The notes: a model not told the origin generated them from the sequence alone. A stretch of 64,000 nucleotides of DNA from Amoebophrya sp. A120 (GCA_905178155.1 CAJINV010000002.1:6180476-6244475), one strand, 5' to 3'. Shown: positions 23,431-35,263, counted from the stretch's first letter. Translations and numbers: made by a program.

Positions 23431-25100
23431 TGGGGCGCGGGCTCGCACGCTCGCGACGCTGAAGTTGGCGCGCATGTGTGCATGAATGAAGATGAACAGG
23501 TAGGGCAGGCCCACCCCCTCGCTCGCGGGAGCACGAGGGGCCCCCTCTGTTCCTCACTGCAGCAACACACAAAACATAGGGGAGCCGCCAAAGTAAGCGC
23601 ACAAGAAAGCCCGGTCGCCTGGCCCCTAAGCGCTGCCGCGGGAGGGGGGGGGCACCAGCAGGAGGAAGGCCGAAGCAGCCGGCCCGGCGGCCCTGCTCCG
23701 CGGCGGGCCCGGGCGCGGAAAGCGCGGGGAGGCGGCGCAGAAAAGGGGGCGCCGGGCCTCGGCGGGCCGCGAAAATGCAAGGAGTTGGCCGGTAGGGGTA
23801 GCGGGCCGGTTCCGGCGAGATCTTCCCGCGCAGCCAGCCGTCCGCAATTTTATCGCTCCGCCAGAAGTTCGCCATGTGCTTCTCGAGCGCTCGGAAAAAG
23901 ATCAGCCCCATGCTGCGCTCCACAGTCTCCAGCGCATCCGTGGCCATCCCTTGGATCTCTCCCACCAAGTTCAGAGCTTTCGGGTACGTCGCGCCCTTGC
24001 TGAGTAGCGTCACGAAGTCGGCCGCTTGCTGCCAACATGTTCGCTACCGCCTGCTAAGGTGTAGCGGTGTGCCTGGTCTTCCTTGGAGCTTCGGCGCGAG
24101 CTCTTTCCAGGACAGTGCTTAAGGGGCACAGCCCTTCCCCAAGTACCGCCGCAATGGCCCGGCCCCAAGCCGCGCGGCGGCGTCGCGTCGGTCGCGTCGC
24201 GCACGGCTCGCCTTTTTTTCCCTTTTTCCGCAACGCACGCTCGCGGTGTGCGAGAAGCCGCGCCCGCTGTTTCGCCGCCTTACCGCGGGCGGTCTCGGCT
24301 GTTTTGATGAAACTCGAAGCGAAAAAGCCGCCCGCAGCGCCTTTGGGCGCTCCCACCGGCGCGGCTAGCTTCCCCAGGTATCTGAAGCGCAGCCGGCACC
24401 TGCCGACCCTCCGCCGGGTGCCTGCGTCTTTCGTGGCGCGCAAAGCGATTCGCTTCCGCTGCCTCTTCGCGGCCCTGCTGCCTCCAACCCCTCCAGCTTC
24501 ATTCTTCGCCACCAATGGGCGCGAATGGCCCCCCAACTCCGTCGCGGGTATGAATGGCCCCCCAACTCGCAAGGCAACTCGGCCCCATCCGCGCCCTTCG
24601 ATTGTAGGGGCGGGGCTTCGGCCTGGTACGAAGGTACTCGGCACACGAGGCGAGAGGTCACGAGCCACCGGAAACCTCCCCACCCACTCCAAGTCGGTCT
24701 CTGGCGTCTTCCTTCGGCGGCACTGTCTTTTCTTCCGGCGGGCGTGGTGCTGAAGAGCCAAAAGACCCCGCCGGGGGGTCCCAGAAGTACCGGCAAGCCG
24801 CCGGGAAGGTGGCCGGCCAACCACGCGGGGCCACGCGGCTCGAGGGGCGGGGGAGTGCGCGGAGCGGCCGATCCGGCTGCGCTTTGCGGCCTTCCCCCCA
24901 GCCCGCGAAGGTGTTGCAAGGGAACTCCCTGGCGCCATCATGCCCCAGCTCTTCGGCCCGTTTGCAATCTCATCGCGAAGCCCGGCGCCTGCATAGTACC
25001 GCGGTCCTTACGCTTTCGCCCGGGGCCCGTTCTCGAATTTCGGCAAGCTGGCGGAGACTCGCCCCACCTTCGGGAGGCTGTTCTTGGGCGGGTCGTACCG
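23431..25100. other. GC-rich island 1
   Basis: Sharp rise in G+C with long spurious open frames on both strands rich in Arg, Ala, Pro and Gly. One segment looks more protein-like: minus strand 24013 to ~23790, with TYPKALNLVGEIQGMATDA and HMANFWRSDKIADGWLRGK. It has no start context or recognisable family and may be a gene relic. A 17-bp direct repeat (GAATGGCCCCCCAACTC) occurs twice, about 30 bp apart, near 24524-24572. No inverted ends or duplication were identified, so the origin (old transposon, transferred DNA, satellite remnant) is open. Confidence 0.45.
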
Positions 25101-25560
25101 GGGGAGGTGGCCCGCGGATGGCCCGGCACTTTTTCAGTCTGCAACTGCCAAACAGCTATTTCCGCAGCTGGGGGAATGCTCTCACAACATCCGAGATCTT
25201 CACCCGAGCGGATTTCTTTTGATCTGAAGAGAACACGATGGCTCCACCGGAGACAAAGAACCGCCGAAGCCGCGCATCTTGCTTTCAGGCGACGTTTCTG
25301 GGGCTTCAGTATCTGTTTAGATCCAAAGAAGTACAGCTGTGTTATCAACGACGTAATGCTTCGCTTTATTTCACTACATCCACTTTTCACTGACTGGAGT
25401 GTTTGTCATTCTCTAACTTCGAAACCAAAAGCTCACCTGATCTTCCTGTTCCCCCTTTTTATTCTACAAAATTTCTACGCGACAATGGCACCGATAGACA
25501 TCAGAAAAACCGGCAAATCTACTAATACCGGAGCCCTAGCCTGCCCGCCACGCCTCGCTT
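25101..25560. other. Gap between GC island 1 and the zinc-knuckle gene
   Basis: No feature supported. Confidence 0.4.
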
Positions 25561-28526
25561 TTACAGCGAGTTGTCGCGACTGACAGGCAGGTCAGCATTT
25601 CCATCCCCCGTAGTTGTACCACCCTCCACCTCACCGGCGTCTTGCTCCGATTTATCTTCACTTTCCACCTCATTCGACTCCTCAACCTCGGACTCAGAAG
25701 TCGACGACAAAATAAACGAGTTTTCCAGCTCGTGGGGCGTCGTGAAAGCCGCATCAGGAAGTGGGGCTCTGAAGCGCTGGCTTTCATTTTGCAGAAGATT
25801 TTCCCGCGTTTGCCGCTTTTCGTTTCCGACTCCGAATCCATTTTGTTTTCTTCTCATCTCCCAACTGCTGCTCGCGCCAGAATCGTCTCGCTGCACGATG
25901 TCAGTATCAACGTCTTTGATAGTACTAACAACCCCTCGCTCATCGTCGTCCCCCTGGGTAGTTGCACCACCGCTCGCACCACGGTTCGGTGTGCTGAAAA
26001 GGAACTCCTTTCTCCTACTTCGCACTTTCTTCCTCACCAACCGCGTCACGTCATCAAATATCGTATTGATCCCGTTGTGCACCTGCACCCCATTCACGTA
26101 CAACGGCGACGCCCCGCCGTTCCGCATCATCACCGACGTCGCGTTGCGCTTTTTGGTCTTCTTCTTCTTCTTTTTTTTCTTCGCCTCAGGCGAAGTGGTC
26201 GTCGGGGTGGTCAGAAGGAGATTAGAAGTCGAGGCGGAGGAAGACGCTTTATCTTGCTGTTGCTGTTCCAGGCCGATCACATGCTCTTTCGCTGGAACAA
26301 CACCAGCATCCTGTGCTTCTCTACCGGACGCTCCTCCAAGCCGCGTGCCAATGGTACTATCGTCCTCCTCGTCGTCGTCCAACATGACTTCTGGGGGTAT
26401 TTCCTCGCAAATGAGCGGCGTGGACTCGAACTTCATCAGTTCGTTCAACTTCGAAACGTCGCACATGCGCCCCTTCCTCGCACCATTCAAAAGGCTGGTA
26501 TTTCCGCCCCCGCCGGGCGAATTCGGTCCTCCATCGGTTGTGGAGCTTCGCAGGTTGCCTGCGGATGCTGCACCATCTGTGGAATTGGTATTCGTTCCAA
26601 GCATGTTTCCCGCCGCTTTCAGCATCCCGTCCAGCCGCCGTAAATCCTTCAGCGGGTCCTTGACACCGCCCTGAATGTTCGGGTCGCGTGGACAGTCCTT
26701 CGCCTTGTGACCCATCTCCTTGCAACCGTAGCAGCGGATCTGATGGGGGATAGACGTGTTTTTTCTACTTTTCGGAAACAGAGGCAAAATGAGTGTACCA
26801 CAACTGACTCCATGCAGCCATCAGCAACATCATGCGGCTTCAATTTGAAGACGTACTTTCCACTGAATGTGCTCGATACATGACGCGCAAATTATTCGGA
26901 AAATAACGTAGAATGTCTGAATACCTTTGCGTACTTCGCTTTGTTCGCTGCCGTCGTGTTTTTGATCTCGCTATTTTCCTTCCCGTCGTCTTCGTTTTCC
27001 TTCCCGCGGTTGTTTAGCAGTTGGTCCATGTCATCCAAATCTAGATCGTCTTTGCTTTCGTGCTTCGAGAACTTGCACCCCAACGCGCTGATCCCGCTCT
27101 TCCCGCAGCACCACCACAACTCCCCGCCGAATTCCGAGGAGTGCGTCCGACAGCTCCAGTTGAAGTTCTGCGCTTCTAGATACTCCTTGGCGCAGTTTTT
27201 GCAGGTTTTCGTGTCTTGTTCGAAGAGCAAATTCCGCCGCGCCCGGTACTTCTTCCACTTCTGCTTCATTTTCTCGTAGTCCTGAGAGAGTTCTTTCAAT
27301 TTTTTCGACAATTTGTCCTTTTCCTTCACAAATTTCTCCTTGTCCTCGTTCAGTTTGTTCATTTCCATGGTCTGCTTCGAGATCAAATCGTCGATGTTCT
27401 GGTGCAACTTCGTGCAGTCCTTCTCCAAAACTTTCTTTTTCGCCTGTAATTCCGCGGCGATTTTGGACAAAAACTGCGTTTCCTTGTTCAATTTTTCCTC
27501 ATTGAACTTCAAATCCTCATAGTACCGGTGAAGCTTCAGAGTCAAGTGTTCCTCATGGAAGAGGTTCGCGAAGTAAAATTTGTCCTCGTTTTCTTTTTGT
27601 TTCAGGAGCGCTTGCTCGTTTTCGTGCAGGAGTTGTTGTTTTTCTTTTAAGTACTGTTCCCTTTCCGACTGAAGGACTTCCAGGATTTTCGCCACCTGTG
27701 TCTCGTCGATGCTAGTCAGAGACGCTATAGTCGATTGCTTGTTATTCCCACTGCTTTTACTAGTTGCAGCTACTGCTCCTTGTCCTTTCACCTTGTTTCC
27801 ATGGGCAGGCTGGCAGTCTCCTGGAAAAACCACTGCAACCGCATCCAAGTCCCTCAGCGGTTCCTCGTTGCGAAAGTCGCGCCACTTGTTCTCCAGCAAA
27901 AGGCTCTCCTGCTTTAAATTCTGAAACTTCAAGCGCAATTCTTCGTTTTCCGCGTCGAACAAGTTTAGTTCTTGTTTCAGACAGGTTTCCTTGTTCTCCA
28001 ACTTTCTTTTCTCCGCGTCCAAATCCCAGCGTTCCTGTAGCTCTTTCCTGTTCAAATCTTGTACTTTCGTCTCCTCTTTTCGTTTTAGTTCTCTATACTC
28101 GTGTAACAGCCGCTCTTTCGTCCGTGATTCCAGCCAGTGCGTTTCCCTTTTTAGGTCCGCGTGGTACCGTTCCAGGTCCCGGAGCTCGTCCCGGGAGAGA
28201 ATCACTTCCTTCAACAACTTCTCGGACAATTTCACTTCGTGCAACACCCCGTTAGGATTCGGCACGCCGTGCTTCGCAATGTCGAGCGGCTCCCCGTTCT
28301 TCTTCTCGAAAAGAGGAAGAATCACCTGTCTGCAGACTAACGCAGCCAGCTCAGGATCGACGGGCGGAAGGGCTTCATAGCGCTGGATGGTTTTTTGTGG
28401 GGAGTTGGGTGGTTGTTTCTGTTGATGATGAGCAGATGCTGTAGTTTTGTTGGGTGAGGTCGGAGGGGGTGGCTTGGCGGGTAGCGTCGCTCCAGTCGTG
28501 GTCGCGGAAAACGTCATGCTGGGCAT
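25561..28526 (-). CDS. Coiled-coil protein with Cys/His cluster and CCHC zinc knuckle
   Basis: 926 aa from exons 28526-26925 and 26739-25561, joined over a 185-bp GT-AG intron (donor GTATTC, acceptor ATCAG), frame preserved. Residues ~90-450 are Lys/Glu-rich coiled coil. Then comes a cysteine cluster of spacing C-x2-C-x15-C-x2-H, a WWCCG tetrad and a final GC...H pair (CKNCAKEY, WSCRTH, ELWWCCGKSG). The exon join leads into IRCYGCKEMGHKAKDC, a classical CCHC knuckle. The C-terminal half is low complexity with a run of about 13 Lys/Thr residues (candidate nuclear signal) and an acidic tail. The zinc modules suggest nucleic-acid or protein binding; no enzyme domain is seen. The two-exon model rests on the in-frame join and good splice sites. 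Confidence 0.75.
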
Positions 28527-28880
28527 GCGGAGGGAATCAGGAGACTGGAAGCTGATGAATCCGTTGGAAATAAAATGAATTCACCGGGGCAAAGCAAGGC
28601 ACAGCTGCTGCGTCGACACACTGAGTTCGACTCGAAATACTTAGTGCGTAGACGTCGGACAAAAAAGGGAACAACTGGGTGAAAGCGTCTCTCTTGTTTA
28701 CTTCCTCTCTCTGCACTCGCACCTGATTAGCTTTTCAGACTCCGCATCAGACACAGGTACGGGAGGGACAACACAACAAAGGCAATGCACGCCGCATGCC
28801 TTCTTCTTTAAAGATACAAACTTTGTATCTTTCGTGTGCTTTGTCAAATGACACGAAATTCCGTAGACCCTGCTTGCCGC
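28527..28880. other. Upstream flank of the zinc-knuckle gene
   Basis: No feature recognised. Confidence 0.4.
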
Positions 28881-29720
28881 ACGGGAATGAGGCCTGCAGG
28901 CGTGGCGCGCGGGCGCCATGAACCAAATCCAAGCAAGCTTCACACTCACTCTCGGCGTCCACATACTGGACACTCCTGTCAGCCCTGCAGTTTCCATTGA
29001 TTCGAGTAGCGCTTCGGCAACAGCTTCTGCACCGAAAATGAGCAACAACAGCAACACTGCCTGCATGGGTGCGGCGCTGTTAAAATTGCTGGCACGGCGA
29101 CGAACGGCGGGGACTTCAAGGCGCCGCCGGGGGGCGCCGCCACTTGGCCCCCAAGTTAATCAGCAGCCGCCGCAGATACGATGCCCCGCGAGCTCGCCCC
29201 CCCGTCACTCAGTCAGAAGAGAGGCGGTCGGGCAAACAGAGAGAAAACACAGCCAGAACACAGTCGCTGGGGGCCACCGGGCGGGCAGGCCGCGGGCGGG
29301 CCAAGGAAGCAAGCCGCGGGGCGGCCGGCTGGCCGCGCCCAAACCGCAGGGGCTCCGCGCGGCAGCGCCGCGGACGGGGCGGCAACCCATGGGCCGGCTT
29401 GAATGTGGCCAACCAAGAGCAGGCGGGCGGCGGGCCTCCCTTCACGGGTATGCAATCAATTGCGCAGCTTGGAATTTCTGCGCGCGTCATATCCTTCGGG
29501 GCCGGGCGACCAGGTTTCTTAAGTCGCTGATCTGCCCGTCGACCCGCGTCCATTCTGTCCGGGCGCCCCATCCGGCGGGGCCCGCGTCACGACACTGCTG
29601 GCAGCCCCGCTGTTCCCCGCAGAACAGGCACCGCGCCGACCCTTTTTTACTTAGGCGCCATCGCCGTGCTCTTACAGGCCCCACGGGTTTGGCCACGCGG
29701 CCTAATGCGCAGCGCTATCG
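28881..29720. other. GC-rich island 2
   Basis: High-G+C block with overlapping open frames on both strands and no recognisable protein. One minus-strand frame near 29600-29640 holds CLFCGEQRGCQQC, a loose cysteine cluster. A segment near 29440-29460 (minus strand: AATTGATTGCATACCCGTGA) weakly resembles one in island 3 (AATTGATTGGGTACCCAAGA), hinting at diverged copies of one repeat. Confidence 0.4.
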
Positions 29721-30452
29721 CTCGTTGGGAAATCAACAGAGAAAGGCACAAATGCGCATCTCATCAAAAGTGCGCAACATTGCTTGGCCCGAGAACTCGT
29801 AAGCACTTCGTCGTCCCTCATCTTGCATGCGGTGTCGGTGCCGCGTACTCTCAAAAGCGTAAATGCCTCATCGTCCCTAAACTCACTCTCTGGCTTGCTC
29901 TGCACTTTCTAGATTGGAGCCCGCGCTATTAAAGATCGAACCTATCTTGTCACTCAGTTGTTCACGGCACACGCTGCAAAACAGAACAGCGCTCCAGAAT
30001 CGTTCAAGAGGCTTCACCCGTGGACGCACCAATTCAGATGGTTTCTTCCTTTCGTAACAACAAATCAAAGAAATCATACAGAAATAATCTTATTGTTTTG
30101 AATTCGTCAGGAGACACAATTATGTGCAAAACCATGTAAAGCGAAACCATGAAGCCAAGCATGAGTATGCTCTTCTTCACGTTGTGACATTCTACTAGTA
30201 AGCACTTACTTAAGTCGTGTATGATGCTGTGGAGTATCTGTTCGCTGTGCATTTTTTTCTGCTCTGACATGGATGTACCTTATGCGAAGCTTTTTATCTT
30301 GTTAATGTCGTACGGGACCAAAATCTTACTTCACAAACGCTTGCTGAAAGATCCGCGTGGATGCGGCGGAGCAATCGGACAGAATGCGTCAATATTACTC
30401 CCGCAAAGTCCATGCCCATCGACCTTGATCCCTAAAACTCGTCCGCAACATT
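29721..30452. other. Intergenic gap
   Basis: No feature supported. Confidence 0.4.
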
Positions 30453-31607
30453 TCACCCCCCGTCCTTCTGCGAAATCAGCGGCAGCTGTGCTCGTGCGTT
30501 GGTTTTGGGGTTCACGATTTCCAGATGCATGCGATTCAGGTCTATGACGCCCTTCATCAAAAAGTCCAAGCCCAGAATCCCCTCGAAAACGTTCCCGTCA
30601 TACCCGGGCAGGTCCAACACCTCCCACGCGCAGTCGAATTTCTCTTTCGCGCCGCCCCCGGCAGAGGTTGGCAGCAGTAGTCGCGTGTAGTGCAATCTCC
30701 CGTAACTTCCGTTCGTCACCGAGCCGGCGATGCCGCCCAGTGACCTCGCGAAAGACCTGTCTACGATTGGCCACAGTTTCAGCCTATCCACTACCGTTCT
30801 GGACAAGGCCGACGTTTGCGACCCGGAATCGATCAAACACCGGATTTTGTTCGGATTGTCACTTCCGGATAACCCCGACGTCAACTTCCCGCGGTTGGAG
30901 TTCGGTAGGTCGAACCATATGTCGGCCAAAAGCAGTCTCCCGTAGTCCCGGAAGAGTAGTCCGCTCTGGATCGCCCGGGCCTGCGCGTTTTTTGCGTCGT
31001 CCACCCAATTCTCGTCGTTCATGTAGTCGATGTTTCCGGTGTCAAACATGGAATTGCTGTTCGTTGCCCGTTTCTTTCGGTTCCCGATCCCGGCGGGCGG
31101 TGGTTGATTTTTCTGTTGGTACAGCTCCTGTTCCTTCTCCGACATCAGAAAAATCGGCTTGTTGCTCGCATTTTTCGGCGATGAGTCGTCGGCGAAAAAC
31201 GGGTTTCGCACGTTCGATGATGCACTAGTCCCCTTCTGCAGCGCCTCGTCGATCTGAAACAAATCCGACTCCCGCAGCTCTTCGAGGAGGGTTCGCGGCT
31301 TAATATTGGCGGCGCTTTCACTTGTTCCTCCAGATGAGCCATCTTTCCTGTCGATATTGCGGCTTCTGGGGCGCCGCTGCGAGCTGCTGCTGCTGGGATT
31401 GTTGCTGTTCAGAAAGCTCCAGTTCTGCTCCGGCGTACTGGTGGTGGAGGTGGAGAACGCCGCGGTGCTGGGAGTGGAAGATTTGTTCAGAGAAGTGCCA
31501 GCGTCCGTAGTCGTTCCTGGGCTCCGCAGAGAAAATCGCTCGCGGGCCTTGGAATTATCCAGCGTGTCGTACACATTGATCGCGCCACTGCGCCCAAGGG
31601 ATGACAT
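30453..31607 (-). CDS. Ddi1-like retropepsin-fold aspartyl protease
   Basis: 384 aa, single exon. The C-terminal ~130 residues look like the retroviral-protease-like domain of DNA-damage-inducible protein 1. The catalytic aspartate is in RCLIDSGSQTSALS (Asp near residue 260; Ddi1 has D-T-G or D-S-G), and the flap/C-terminal hallmark is GILGLDFLMKGVIDLNRMHL, matching the Ddi1 pattern LGLDxL...IDL. In other eukaryotes Ddi1 cleaves heavily ubiquitinated proteins and works with the proteasome. The N-terminal ~130 residues are Ser/Thr/Asn-rich and show no ubiquitin-like domain; a middle segment (SEKEQELYQQKNQ) is hydrophilic. No UBA domain is seen either. No reverse transcriptase or integrase lies nearby, so it is a host gene rather than a retroelement remnant. 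Confidence 0.8.
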   Translation of the reverse strand: MSSLGRSGAINVYDTLDNSKARERFSLRSPGTTTDAGTSLNKSSTPSTAAFSTSTTSTPEQNWSFLNSNNPSSSSSQRRPRSRNIDRKDGSSGGTSESAANIKPRTLLEELRESDLFQIDEALQKGTSASSNVRNPFFADDSSPKNASNKPIFLMSEKEQELYQQKNQPPPAGIGNRKKRATNSNSMFDTGNIDYMNDENWVDDAKNAQARAIQSGLLFRDYGRLLLADIWFDLPNSNRGKLTSGLSGSDNPNKIRCLIDSGSQTSALSRTVVDRLKLWPIVDRSFARSLGGIAGSVTNGSYGRLHYTRLLLPTSAGGGAKEKFDCAWEVLDLPGYDGNVFEGILGLDFLMKGVIDLNRMHLEIVNPKTNARAQLPLISQKDGG

Positions 31608-32380
31608 TGTGTGTCGTGCTCGTCGGGGGGAGGTGGCGTTTGTTTCAATATGGAAACGATTAGTAGTAGTGGAAGCTCTTAATGAAAATGGAGTCAGCAG
31701 GGTGAGACTGACTCACGCGGGATATAAGGAGGTTTAAAAATATTCAGATAGTACGAAACGCCTCAAGTAGGCTTCAACGAACGAATTAAGTAAGCTTACT
31801 TGAAGGGGGTACTAGGAAGTCGAAATAGGGATAGCAAATTAGTACGACAGAAAAAGCAGAACCAGAAACTACGTATCAAATAAAGGGGGAAAGCGAACGC
31901 TACTAGCGCTTTTTGTCCATGGGGGCAACTGACTTGAGTGGGCCAAATACGATCGGTTTCTTCCGCAAGAACGAAGTAGAGTAGTGACAAAATGACCGAT
32001 GCCTTTTGAGTAGATCGACCACGGTGGAGCAGAATCAAAACTCAAGAATAAATGAACCGACTCTTCATCTTTCACGGCTCGAAGGCAGGAAGGGTAGTGC
32101 CGATTCTTCTTTATTTGAATGTAGACACTGAGACCGAGACGAGAAGAGAAGCGCTGTACAAAAAAAGAATACCGACAATGGACAATCTCTGTGTTTCCGA
32201 TTCCGAAGTTGATTCTTCTAACGTTCTTGCTTGTTTGCACTTCTTCAGGATGATGCAGCGAGTACTCTGAAGTCCACTGTGGTGCTTCTGTTTTTTTCTA
32301 CGGACAGTCCATGGTGAAATCCATGGTGGACACGTGCTGCAGAATCCCGCGTCTCAAGGCAGCTTGTTTCGCTAGAAACG
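31608..32380. other. Intergenic gap
   Basis: No gene or element recognised. Confidence 0.45.
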
Positions 32381-33872
32381 AGCACGACAGCCATTGTGGC
32401 AAGGAATCATGTATCTCTGCTAGCCGCATACGGATCTACCACACGGCCCAATGAGCTGCAGCCACTGCACGGCCTGCGGGGGGGCGCTGCGCCAACAAAC
32501 ACAATTATAGTGTCGGGAAGCGGTGGGGACGGCCTGCACGACCACCAGCTTCGTTCAATAGCGGCCCCGCGGCAGGCCTACTTGCGTGCCAACGGGGCGA
32601 GGGCGCTCGTACGGGGGCGGGGGGGCAAAACAAAGCGGCGCCCCGAGCGGGGCAAGTTCGTAAGCGCAGGCAGCCACACACGACACGCCGCCGCCCGCCG
32701 GCGAACATCGGGCCGGGCGCTTCGATCGGGACCCTAGAAACGGACTCGAGAGCGGGCAGAGGCTCCAGCGCGTCGCCGTACCAGCTGCCAACACGAGAGC
32801 AGCTGCCAGCACGACAGCAGCTGCAGGAAGGTCCGCCGCCCGCCGCGCGCTGAAGGCGCCGGGGTGGGCGCCACAGGGCCCGCCGAGCCCGCCGCGCGCC
32901 CAGCGGGCCGGCAGCGGACTTGCAGGCAGCAGAGGTAGCAGGGGGGGCGCCAGCGGCGCCCTCGATGTTTGCGGCGGCAGTGTCTGCGGTGCCGGCGACC
33001 ATGTCAGCAGCGTTGCGCCCCGCTTCCTGTTGTCCTACCTGCTCCGCCGCGTGCAAGAATATCGCCTGTTTGTAAATCCTGCGTCGGCCAGTTTTCAAAA
33101 GAATCCCAAAAAAACCCAAAGCCAAGGGCGCAGCCTCCTCGCCCGCCCAACACAGTGGGCCTCTGCATTTTCCTGACTCTTTACATAAGGGGGAAACGGG
33201 CGCGGCCGCCCGGTCTTCGGCGAAGTTCTTAACTATCCCACTGATGGCCAGGGGAAGGATTTCCGTTCTTGCATCTTCATGCGCCGCGGTTCACCCTTTC
33301 CAGTCCTCTGCAACTACCTCGGGGCGAAGGAAGATGCTCTCGAAGAAAGGTCTCGCACTCTCGGACGTGCTTGCACATGGGCAATTCCACTCCGGAGGAA
33401 ACTAACTCACCACCACCAAGAGGGAGGCGCCGCGGGTTCGGCCAATGCGGGCGGACGTCCGGCACAATGACGCGGCCAGTTCGTGCCCGGGGCCACTGCA
33501 TGCAGAAGCCACGCGGGAGGTGCCGCGCAATGTTTTTCATTACGAAACCACTGCGAAAGCCATGCAAGGGCAAAGGCATGCCGCACTCTCTGCCCCGCTT
33601 CCGCCGTCGACCCAGGTCCGCGCCGCGTGGCGCCGTTTCTTGTTGAGCGGGGCCGCACGCCTCCCCCGTTGAGCAGCGCCGCCGACTCCTGCGGTGTTTG
33701 CGGCCACACCGCCTGGCACCTGCGACCAGCTCGAAGGACGCCGGGGCCAGGCGCCCTGTCTTGGGTACCCAATCAATTCGACATTGATTGCCGCCTCACG
33801 CCTGGCGTGGGGTCGACCACGAAAACCACGCCGCCGCGTGCCAAACACTGCAGACAAGCAACACGCATCGCG
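32381..33872. other. GC-rich island 3
   Basis: 1.5 kb of high G+C with many overlapping frames, none convincing. Its right edge coincides with the splice donor that closes the last clear exon of the coiled-coil gene upstream. A minus-strand frame (33872-33540) could continue that gene if a 20-nt intron is removed, but its Arg/Pro/Gly/Ala-rich composition looks like island sequence. Confidence 0.4.
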
Positions 33873-33892
33873 CTAGAAAAGAACACACATAC

Positions 33893-35263
33893 TTCGGCCT
33901 GACAGCGTGACACGTACAATGCGCGGTCACTGGCACGCTCCACACTGAATATCAATGTATCTCCATCAACCTCATACTCATCCACTCGGTCTATCGGGCT
34001 CAAATCCGGAAGATTTTGTTGCAAGACGTTGCTCGCAGATTTTGTCCAAGCATGGTGTTCTTGTTGCTCTTGGCTATTTACTACCTGCATCTGATTGCTT
34101 TCACTACCTGTAAAAGGCATCGAAGTACTCCCAGTTCCCGGAAATCCAGCAGCAGCACTCACTTTCCGCAACTTCTTTTCCAACTTCTCCTTTTGGTGCT
34201 TGTACACGCTGAAAAACTTCTGCTTTTCCGAGATCAGATTCCCCAAATTCGCCTGCTTTTCCGAATGCTGACTGGCGCAATTGTTGATATTTTGCAACCG
34301 GGAATTCGCGTCGATCCGCTGAAATTTCAGCTCGTTCTCCCGTTGCTCCCTTTGCAGCGCCTGTATCTCGAAACTCAGCTGCTTCTCCTTTTCCCCCATC
34401 TCCTCAACCAACTGCTGCAACTCCGCCAGCTTCGGGTCACGGTCAGCAGGAGGTGGGTTTGCTGTTCTTGCTGTACCAGTCACATGTTCTGACGCAGCAA
34501 CGAACGAGTTGTAGCTGGATGAAAAACTATTTGTTCCGGGTGGAAGATTTTCCGCTGCGCTGCACACAGAATTCTTCAGCGTCTCAAAGCTCGTCCCCGT
34601 GGAAAAATTTTGCGGGGACGAAATTATCGTCTGCAAATCCGAACTTTCCCCCGTTTGGCCGAACAACGACTCCACCGGGGAATGCGGGCTGTCGTTCGGC
34701 GAACGCGGCGTGCGAAACGGGTCGTCGTCGGGGAAGGAGGCCGTTGCCGGGTTTCTCGTGTCAGGCTTGGTTGTGTTTGGGGGCGGAGACGACGTGTCCA
34801 CGGTGAGGCCATTGATTGCAGAATTGCTACGCTGCTCGTAGCTCCTGCTGTCGTGACCGGGCGGAGAAAACCTGTTCGGAAAAAATCAACATAGTGCACT
34901 TACTTCGATCGTCGCAAGTGTACGCGTTCTATTTTAATATCGATGTAGTGCAAAACCAAAACCAAAAACAGCTGCTCTTTGATACAACCACAAGTAGAAA
35001 CGCCAACCACGCCTGATGTAGTACCTTTGCCCGGGGCCAGCGTAGTTCCTTCCCCCGTACAGCGCCAGTTCCTGCTCAAGCTCGGCGATTTTCTCATCAC
35101 GCAGTTTCAATTTCCGCAGCAGCTGATTGATTTTCCCTCTGGCTTTCGCCAGAACCTCATCCCGCCGCTGCACGCAGGTCTCCAGATCGGTGATGTGCGA
35201 TCGAAGGTTGGCGATGGTTTCGTCAGCTGAGAAGTTGTTTTTGTTCTCGTCCGGACGCGCCAT
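33893..35263 (-). CDS. Coiled-coil protein, 3' end unresolved
   Basis: Exons 35263-35025 and 34871-33893 join over a 153-bp GT-AG intron (GTACTA donor, CAG acceptor) to give 406 codons in phase. Residues 1-70 form a coiled coil (DETIANLRSHITDLETC, RDEKIAELEQELALYG) reminiscent of the N-terminal leucine zipper of cGMP-dependent kinases. No kinase or cyclic-nucleotide domain follows, so this is only a resemblance. The middle is Ser/Thr/Asn/Pro-rich, then a second coiled coil (KLAELQQLVEEMGEKEKQL through KHQKEKLEKKLRK). The last exon ends ...S-R-C-Q-A-E at a GTATGT donor, after which GC island 3 begins. Either the terminal exon lies in the island, or the gene was truncated by it. Confidence 0.6.

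Noticed and set aside
24054-24941. Long open frames on both strands of GC island 1
   Set aside because: Arg/Ala/Pro/Gly-rich frames open on several strands at once are expected from high G+C; no motif supports them.
30453-31607. Retrotransposon protease remnant
   Set aside because: No reverse transcriptase, integrase or long terminal repeats nearby, and the domain has the Ddi1-type C-terminal motif.
33893-35263. cGMP-dependent protein kinase
   Set aside because: Only the N-terminal coiled coil is similar; no cyclic-nucleotide-binding or kinase domain follows.
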